Notes under the pieces: model-generated
The model's database searches: none
What the model saw: only the letters and a program-made list of their open reading frames with translations
Told to the model about the DNA's origin: nothing
Assembly (NCBI GenBank): GCA_038043185.1
Contig: JBBTCO010000010.1
Location: 1-64,000, forward strand
Source of the DNA: UBA5009 sp038043185
GTDB taxonomy: Bacteria; Bdellovibrionota; Bdellovibrionia; Bdellovibrionales; Bdellovibrionaceae
DNA length: 64,000 nucleotides
Direction of reading: 5' to 3'
Translations under genes and position numbers: made by a program
Shown here: piece after piece, positions 60,001 to 64,000 of the stretch
Layout: every line of letters begins with the position of its first letter
Numbering within the stretch: position 1 is the first letter of the stretch

Positions 60001-62838
60001 GATATGCTCGTTATTCGAAAACTTTTGCGATGTCACGAGTACTTGCGATTGAAGGGGCTTGTTTATGATTTTATTATTCTGAACGAGCACGAGACAACTT
60101 ATTTTCAGGGCCTGCAGGATGAACTTCAACAACAGATTCGTTCAACTGGTGTTCAAGGCTGGCTGAATAAATCGGGTGGAATATTTATTTTGCGGAGTGA
60201 TCTGACGCCGGAAAAAGATATTGCTCATATTCAATCGGTTGCGCGGGTGTCCCTTTCCGCTGACGAACCGTTAAAGGAACAAATCAATCGCAAAGTAGTG
60301 GATGAAAAATATGCCCCGGTTCTGTCTTTTGTACGAAAAGATAGAGTTGAAAGTGTTCCGCCTGAACCGGCTTTAGAGCTTGATTATTTTAATGGTATCG
60401 GTGGCTTTAGTAAAAATGGCCGAGAGTACGTTATTGTTCTTGAATCTGGTCAATGGACTCCGGCTCCTTGGATTAATGTCATTGGCAACCATCGAGGTTT
60501 TGGTTTTCAGGTCAGTGAAACTGGTGCTGGCTTTACTTGGTTTATTAATAGTCAGACGAATCGTTTAACGCCTTGGTCGAATGATCCGGTCTGTGATCCT
60601 CCTGGCGAAATTATTTATTTGAGAGATGAAGATACCGGAAAAATTTGGACACCCACACCACTGCCGATTCGCAGTGAAGCAACTTACATCATCAGACATG
60701 GGCAGGGTTATTCCACTTTTGAACATTCTAATTATGGAATTAAGCAAACTTTAACTCATTTTGTCCCTAAAGATGATTCAGTCAAAATTTCACTTTTAAC
60801 ATTAAAAAATCAGACAAACCGAAAGCGTCGAATTTCTATCACCAGTTATACCGAACTGGTGCTGGGATCACAGCGTGAGAAAACTTCACCGTATTTAATC
60901 TGTGATGTAGATCAAGTCACGAATGCGATTTTTGCCAGAAATCCTCATGACAACGAATTCGCAGAAAAAGTAACCTTTGTTGATATCAATACTCCGAATC
61001 GAACCTTCACTTGCAGCCGAAAAGAATTTTTAGGGCGCAATGGAAGTTACACCAATCCGGCGGCGCTGAAGCGAGATGGTCTGTCGAAAAAAAGAGGAAC
61101 TGGTCAAGATCCCTGTGCTGTTTTCCAAACTTCAATCGAGCTTGAACCTGGAGAAGTGCGCGAAATTTCTATTCTGCTAGGACAATGTGAGAACATTCAA
61201 GCAGCGCGTGACCTTACTGTACGTTACAGAGATCTCAAAATAGTAAAAGAGGCTTTGGCGGAAGTGATTGCTTATTGGAATGCTCTTATAAATGTTGTTC
61301 AAGTCAAAACCCCCGAACCAGCGATGAACATTTTGATGAACAGTTGGCTTTTCTATCAAACTTTGTCTTGTCGATATTGGTCCAGAACTGCTTTCTATCA
61401 ATCCGGCGGTGCTTATGGATTCCGCGATCAACTTCAAGATTGCATGGCCTTGGTTTATTCGGCACCGGATATCGCGCGAGAACATATTCTACGGGCTTCT
61501 GAACGGCAATTCAGGGAAGGAGATGTCCAACACTGGTGGCATCCGCCCACAGGTCGCGGAGTTCGCACGCGCATGTCTGACGATTTGCTTTGGCTTCCTT
61601 TCGTTGTCAGTTTTTATGTGAATGTCACTGGTGATAAAACTATTTTGACCGAAATGACGCCATTTCTAGAAGCGCCTTTACTTAGACCAGAAGAAGAGGA
61701 TTCTTATACTCTGCCTGGAACCTCGCAAGAAACTGCAAGTGTATTTGAACATTGTATTCGCGCCATCAACCACTCGCTTTCCGTAGGTGAACACAAGTTA
61801 CCTTTGATTGGCACTGGCGATTGGAACGATGGAATGAATCGAGTTGGCAGTCTTGGTAAAGGTGAAAGTATTTGGCTTGGTTGGTTTCTTTATAAAGTTC
61901 TAGCTGATTTTTTACCATTCTGTAATCAGCCCGAGCAGCAATCCAACCGAGAAAAATATGAATTGCATATGAAGAACCTAAAAGTTGCCTTAGAGCAGGA
62001 CGGCTGGGACGGGGAATGGTATCGACGAGCTTATTTTGATGATGGCACTCCATTGGGATCTTCAACTAGCGAAGAACCCAAAATTGATTCTATAAGTCAG
62101 TCGTGGGCGGTTATATCGGAAGCTGCTGATCGAAATCGAGCGAAGCTAGCGATGGAAAAAGTAGATGAGCTTTTAGTTAAAAAAGAATCAAAACTTATTC
62201 TGTTGTTAACACCTCCTTTTGATAAGACTCCGATGGACCCAGGTTATATTAAAGGTTATGTCCCTGGTGTGCGTGAAAACGGCGGTCAGTACACGCATGC
62301 AGCGACATGGGTGGTTATGGCCTATGCTCAGCTTGGTGATGGAAATAAAGCCTTTAATTTATTTAATATGTTGAATCCTATTCTTCACACTCACAATGAA
62401 ACAGAATCGAATCGATATAAGGTGGAACCATACGTAGTCGCTGGCGATGTGTACGCAGGTGAACCCTATGAAGGCCGAGGGGGATGGAGTTGGTACACAG
62501 GTTCGTCATCCTGGTATTACCGGGTTGGCTTAGAATCCTTGCTTGGGTTTCAACTTCGCGGTGATAAACTTCAAATCAAGCCGTGCATCCCAAGCTCATG
62601 GAGTGGTTATGAGCTTTCTTATATTTATGGGAAATCTAATTATTTTATTCAAGTTAAAAACCCGAGAGGCTTAACTAGTACAGGCAGCGTAATTATAAAT
62701 GTAGACGGAGTTTTAGTGCCAGGCTCTGAAATAAAATTAATCGATGATGGGAAAGACCATCAAGTTGTCGTTAGCCTACAGTCGAGCCAAGTCGAGTTGC
62801 ATGAGTCTCATTCTTATAGTGACCAATCAAAACTTTAA
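54052..62838 (+). CDS. ndvB: Cyclic beta-1,2-glucan synthase-like protein (NdvB/ChvB type)
   Basis: This very large 2928-residue membrane enzyme resembles NdvB/ChvB, which initiate, elongate and cyclise periplasmic beta-1,2-glucans. Order: an N-terminal region (1-400), spans at about 402-460, a GT84 domain with TLDADTQLPRD near 617 and TRQHRWTRGDWQ near 763, more spans near 815-860 and 940-975, a glycoamylase-like domain from about 1343 (FDFLLDKNRGVFTIGYSV), then two GH94-type sandwich regions. The GH94 helical domain follows, with GDWNDGMNRVG near 2589, where the Asp is the general acid of inverting phosphorylases. Length is close to ChvB (about 2830). No ndvA exporter is adjacent. The ribosome site is weak. 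Confidence 0.92.
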   Translation: MTDIVNDKIEYPIKGEIYSVERLEEYAAYLATELKLSDNPKISQPLLPRMRENGVKLLVSYRALTEAIHRKDSLPPAAEWLTDNFHIVEDQLREIQEDLPPAFYKELPKIALGELTGYPRIYAIALALIAHTDSYLEPETIRRFVHAYQKISPLNIGELWALAITLRLVLVENLRRIAIRIVVDHEQRNEANKFADQLFEAVEDKIKFQALVSELPLGHRSTVQDDRAYVAQIAKRLRDQEPELWPALEHLEKYLAKKNSSTEQVIDLSHQLQATSQVTVANIITSMRLISGLNWRDFFESLSLVDRVLEKDLIYGKMDFLTRDRYRHVIEKISKRTHVSEIEIAEYAVQLSKTAQANNPRDIKQSHVGYYLIGAGAETLEKKFNYKTRTKVLHFALSHPNFVYFGLMGIFLFMSCAGPFYYSVTHGALLPFLIVIGLLIVIPCSELALCLTNLILTYSIRPQNLPKLDLSLGIPQKSRSMVVIPCMLAGAQMIQELLEKIEIHYLGNADPQLFFALLTDFTDAPTESLLEDDVHLQLVLDGINNLNRKYADKDGDRFFLFHRHRQWNESEKTWMGWERKRGKIHEFNRLLRGDEKTSIIVATAEVPFLATIRYVITLDADTQLPRDSARRMIGTIIHPLNQAYFDKILGRVTEGYGVLQPRIGISLESSARSFFAKVFSGYTGIDPYTTAVSEIYQDLFQEGSYTGKGIYDVDAFEAALQNRAPENTILSHDLFEGIYSRAGLLTDVELLDDYPQSYHTFFTRQHRWTRGDWQIAAWILPFVRNTQKQWIRNEIPLISKWKIFDNLRRSLVAPFTFLWFVFAWTVFPGSPLFWLGYALFIVIFPAVVPPVIGALFHYFENQSSRVSTTDMKIKVNLLQVLFHIVFLAHQAYIQSDAILRVMYRKFISQTQLLEWVTAAQAESQKNKSKRPFWQTSWPTEILLVGTLFLFFTTASSLVGLSLVFIFLWSCYPLIGHLISRRLIRTRKSLSIDDQLLMRQIARRTWHYFETFVGAEDNWLPPDNHQELPQALTAHRTSPTNIGLYLLSLVSARDFGYLSAAKFVRSLGLTLETLQKLEGHEGHYFNWYDTKTLEPLNPKYVSTVDSGNLAGYFLTCQQACLEIPNYFLIETEMLEGLNDIILIIDSEIRAMDENHHELLREFSNFRLLLSPPPNNTFSNWASLLETLNNSLGNIRKNILNFKKNQTEKDFKCIFEWIDCALTQIREVQNDITSLAPWTINQFRDLGAKLEKKSGPLLGQWENLVKLLDRNISLSAISEGDKKGLLQVQDLIQALQNKESDSSLLFKELSDFAESLNQRKQTIQELLDKAEAAAHFMDQKFKDMRFDFLLDKNRGVFTIGYSVTDGKFDSGLYDLLASESRLASFVAIAKGEVIQEHWFRLGRQLVPIEGGRALISWTASMFEYLMPLLVMRDYENTLLNETLRTVILRQISYGREHNVPWGVSEAGYNARDLQLNYQYGPFGIPGLGLKRGLSHDLVISPYSTFLVAMVDPEAALDNAKHLINNKILASYGFYEAIDYTSERLPENQKFAVIKSFMAHHQGMSFVAINNVINNNIIQDRFHNDTRVRATRLLLQERIPQRVVPVLPKAAEIELEGESQSAINSFIRTYTSASSATPRIQLLSNRNYSIMISTSGAGYSKCGDVAVTRWKEDATRDNWGSFIFIKDLLEKNIWSATYQPFTQIPESYQVTFGEEKVEFQRRDGDISSYTQILVAPEDNVEIRHVTLTNHSDEPRIIELTSYLEPVLGPAANDLDHMAFSKLFIQTEFLSSRNALLGKRRKRSSHDKENWGLHVVVSDCELVSEVQYETDRAQFIGRGRNLSNASALFERQKLSNVCGATLDPIMSLRVQVQVPANGKAQVAFSTGVASTREHALELADRYHDIHSFERECKLAWTKSQVDMRHLNIDAETAYLYQRIAERILYSEPSLRPPAHQRALNTNVQSSLWPSGISGDLPIVVVRIDDQKDMLVIRKLLRCHEYLRLKGLVYDFIILNEHETTYFQGLQDELQQQIRSTGVQGWLNKSGGIFILRSDLTPEKDIAHIQSVARVSLSADEPLKEQINRKVVDEKYAPVLSFVRKDRVESVPPEPALELDYFNGIGGFSKNGREYVIVLESGQWTPAPWINVIGNHRGFGFQVSETGAGFTWFINSQTNRLTPWSNDPVCDPPGEIIYLRDEDTGKIWTPTPLPIRSEATYIIRHGQGYSTFEHSNYGIKQTLTHFVPKDDSVKISLLTLKNQTNRKRRISITSYTELVLGSQREKTSPYLICDVDQVTNAIFARNPHDNEFAEKVTFVDINTPNRTFTCSRKEFLGRNGSYTNPAALKRDGLSKKRGTGQDPCAVFQTSIELEPGEVREISILLGQCENIQAARDLTVRYRDLKIVKEALAEVIAYWNALINVVQVKTPEPAMNILMNSWLFYQTLSCRYWSRTAFYQSGGAYGFRDQLQDCMALVYSAPDIAREHILRASERQFREGDVQHWWHPPTGRGVRTRMSDDLLWLPFVVSFYVNVTGDKTILTEMTPFLEAPLLRPEEEDSYTLPGTSQETASVFEHCIRAINHSLSVGEHKLPLIGTGDWNDGMNRVGSLGKGESIWLGWFLYKVLADFLPFCNQPEQQSNREKYELHMKNLKVALEQDGWDGEWYRRAYFDDGTPLGSSTSEEPKIDSISQSWAVISEAADRNRAKLAMEKVDELLVKKESKLILLLTPPFDKTPMDPGYIKGYVPGVRENGGQYTHAATWVVMAYAQLGDGNKAFNLFNMLNPILHTHNETESNRYKVEPYVVAGDVYAGEPYEGRGGWSWYTGSSSWYYRVGLESLLGFQLRGDKLQIKPCIPSSWSGYELSYIYGKSNYFIQVKNPRGLTSTGSVIINVDGVLVPGSEIKLIDDGKDHQVVVSLQSSQVELHESHSYSDQSKL

Positions 62839-62986
62839 AATTTTGTTGGAAAGAAGTTTTATTTATTTGATAGTACGCTTCTTCAATGAGGCCTGTTTGA
62901 ACCCGCGCCTTTGTTGTGTGGACTTTTTCTTTAGTAGAAATGATGGCTTTTCTTAATTTTTCTATTTTATTAGTCATGTCATCCAT
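62771..62986 (-). CDS. Small protein of unknown function overlapping the glucan synthase 3' end
   Basis: The ATG at 62986 gives 71 residues (begins MDDMTNKIEKLRKAI). It is helical and polar without a signal or span. It is preceded on the minus strand by AAGGGGAG and by a perfect TATAAT (plus-strand 63005-63010), which would start an RNA about 12 bases before the ATG. It overlaps the convergent 3' end of the synthase gene by 68 bases. I do not recognise it. A longer form from TTG at 63103 is rejected because it would begin upstream of this promoter. Confidence 0.5.
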   Translation of the reverse strand: MDDMTNKIEKLRKAIISTKEKVHTTKARVQTGLIEEAYYQINKTSFQQNFKVLIGHYKNETHATRLGSTVG

Positions 62987-63364
62987 ATACTCCCCTTTAG
63001 GCGAATTATAAAGCAAGTTCTGTGCCCTTAATAATTTGACATGAAAAATAGCTGTACTCGCTGTAGTGGCTGCTAATAGGGATTTTTTACGAATTTTATT
63101 CAAAAAAATGACAGTTTTGCCCGCGCTGTAGCATTTTGTCTCATTTTTTTATGTCAATACTCGTGGAGTTAATGAGCGGCCTAAATAATTTTAAAAACTA
63201 TTTTTCCTTTAACTTCCAATTTTTGTTTATTTATTTCTCTGAATCAAGTGGTACTAAATCTGGGTCTCAGGTCGACATTTATGCGAGATGGTTTATGGGA
63301 TGAATATAACTATTTTGCGGTAGGTAAAGAAGGCACAGAAGTGCACAATAAGGTGCACTCACAA
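62987..63364. other. 378-base non-coding stretch
   Basis: No convincing gene is seen. It holds the candidate minus-strand promoter of the small gene (TATAAT at plus 63005-63010). The rest is AT-rich with no clear hairpin or T-tract terminator on either strand. An open frame of 63 codons on the plus strand (63248-63439) runs into the dehydrogenase gene and has no ribosome site. Confidence 0.5.
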
Positions 63365-64000
63365 TTATCTGCCGAAAAGTCCAGAACAGGTATTTCCAAA
63401 TCGAATCGAGATTTTTTCATGCTCAAAGACTTCCGGTGATTCGAATTCCAGTAGTTTTGCCAGCGATGAAGTTTCGAATACCACATTGCGATTACGTCCG
63501 GATAAGTCCTGCACTGAGCGGCTGCTGAGTCCATTAATTCGACTTGTCGTTACCTTACTATAGGAAGGTTTTGCGCTATGTAAGTCTGCATGAAGTTCAG
63601 AAACCGCGGTTGCAATATCTGTTTTCGTGTAACCAGAGGAGCCAAGCAGGGTAAAATCTTTGATTTTACTTCCGACTCGATAGCCGCGAATTTGTCGTAG
63701 ATCCTCTGTTCGATGGATAGCTTCAACATTCACTCCGGCAATTTCTGGTGAGCTCTCGCCCGCATGTAAATTAATTCCAGAAAAAAGCAGGATCACTCCA
63801 CCATTCTTAATGAGTTTAGGAGCATCTACAGAGTTAGCATCTGCTGAACTGGTCGAAGTCACGACAACATCGAAGGTATTTGCAAGACCAGAGGTAGAAT
63901 CAAGTACTGTGGATTCGCCCATAATCTGTTTTGCCAAAGCCCTTCGTACCGGGCTGATATCATAATTGACTACCTTTGCCTTTGGATACTTCATTCGTGC
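63365..64000 (-). CDS. Medium-chain alcohol dehydrogenase-like protein, 5' end outside the window
   Basis: This is the C-terminal part of a protein of at least 211 codons running off the window end. The visible part looks like the latter half of a Rossmann domain (AKVVNYDISPVRRALAKQIMG, then FDVVVTSTSSADANS and LIKNGGVILLFSGI), as in zinc-dependent MDR enzymes such as sorbitol or threonine dehydrogenases. The GxGxxG and zinc-binding parts must lie beyond base 64000. The Met encoded at 63994 is therefore internal. The last 60 residues have an unusual NRNVVFETSSLAKLLEFESPEVF ending. Confidence 0.65.
   Translation of the reverse strand, partial: ARMKYPKAKVVNYDISPVRRALAKQIMGESTVLDSTSGLANTFDVVVTSTSSADANSVDAPKLIKNGGVILLFSGINLHAGESSPEIAGVNVEAIHRTEDLRQIRGYRVGSKIKDFTLLGSSGYTKTDIATAVSELHADLHSAKPSYSKVTTSRINGLSSRSVQDLSGRNRNVVFETSSLAKLLEFESPEVFEHEKISIRFGNTCSGLFGR

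Noticed and set aside
63248..63439. Plus-strand open frame of 63 codons
   Set aside because: It overlaps the dehydrogenase gene on the other strand and has no ribosome site or family likeness.
1..64000. CRISPR arrays, prophage or insertion sequences
   Set aside because: No regularly spaced repeats, transposase, integrase or phage structural gene was recognised.

Overview
The window is one contiguous AT-rich bacterial chromosome segment from a Gram-negative, outer-membrane organism. The ribosomal and RNA polymerase proteins, the Kdo and heptose genes, the TIGR03545/TIGR03546-type gene pair and the many exported proteins fit the Bdellovibrio lineage (Bdellovibrionota). That assignment is inferred from protein resemblance and was not tested by a search.

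Positions 1-30,882 are the core gene-expression region, all on the + strand: partial tRNA-Gly, tRNA-Thr, tuf, tRNA-Trp, secE, nusG, rplK, rplA, rplJ, rplL, rpoB, rpoC; then rpsL, rpsG, fusA; then the S10, spc and alpha gene sets from rpsJ to rplQ. Strong terminators follow tuf, rplL, rpoC and rplQ. The order is classical with clear exceptions. There is no rplX (ribosomal protein L24) between rplN and rplE, which are only 8 bases apart. There is no tuf after fusA. There is no map or infA between adk and rpmJ. Several genes use TTG or GTG starts (rpoC, rpsN, adk, rpsC, rplP, secY and others).

Positions 30,899-38,185 are an envelope region. It holds a membrane-anchored thioredoxin whose mRNA is probably leaderless, a small exported protein, the TIGR03545/TIGR03546-like membrane pair, gmhA (heptose precursor), a flippase-like integral membrane protein, kdsA (Kdo precursor) and a sugar aminotransferase. 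Together they suggest supply of lipopolysaccharide core and surface glycan precursors.

Positions 38,391-43,785 encode exported proteins: a FadL/OmpP1-like barrel, a small secreted protein overlapping a subtilisin-like protease by one base, and a secreted phospholipase D-like protein with altered HKD motifs.

Positions 43,881-49,837 are metabolic. A fused E1 alpha-beta 2-oxoacid dehydrogenase is translationally coupled to an acyltransferase of the malonyl-CoA:ACP type. It diverges from glutaryl-CoA dehydrogenase across a small palindrome. A 128-base element with 23-bp perfect inverted arms follows gcdH, and then an exported alpha/beta hydrolase.

Positions 50,122-62,838 look like an envelope-stress set: CsbD-like, DUF883-like, a two-TM protein, a beta-barrel, an AI-2E-type transporter, an OmpA-like lipoprotein, and a 2928-residue cyclic beta-1,2-glucan synthase-like protein. 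The window ends with a small overlapping antisense-strand gene and the C-terminal part of a medium-chain dehydrogenase. No rRNA, CRISPR, prophage or transposase gene was seen.
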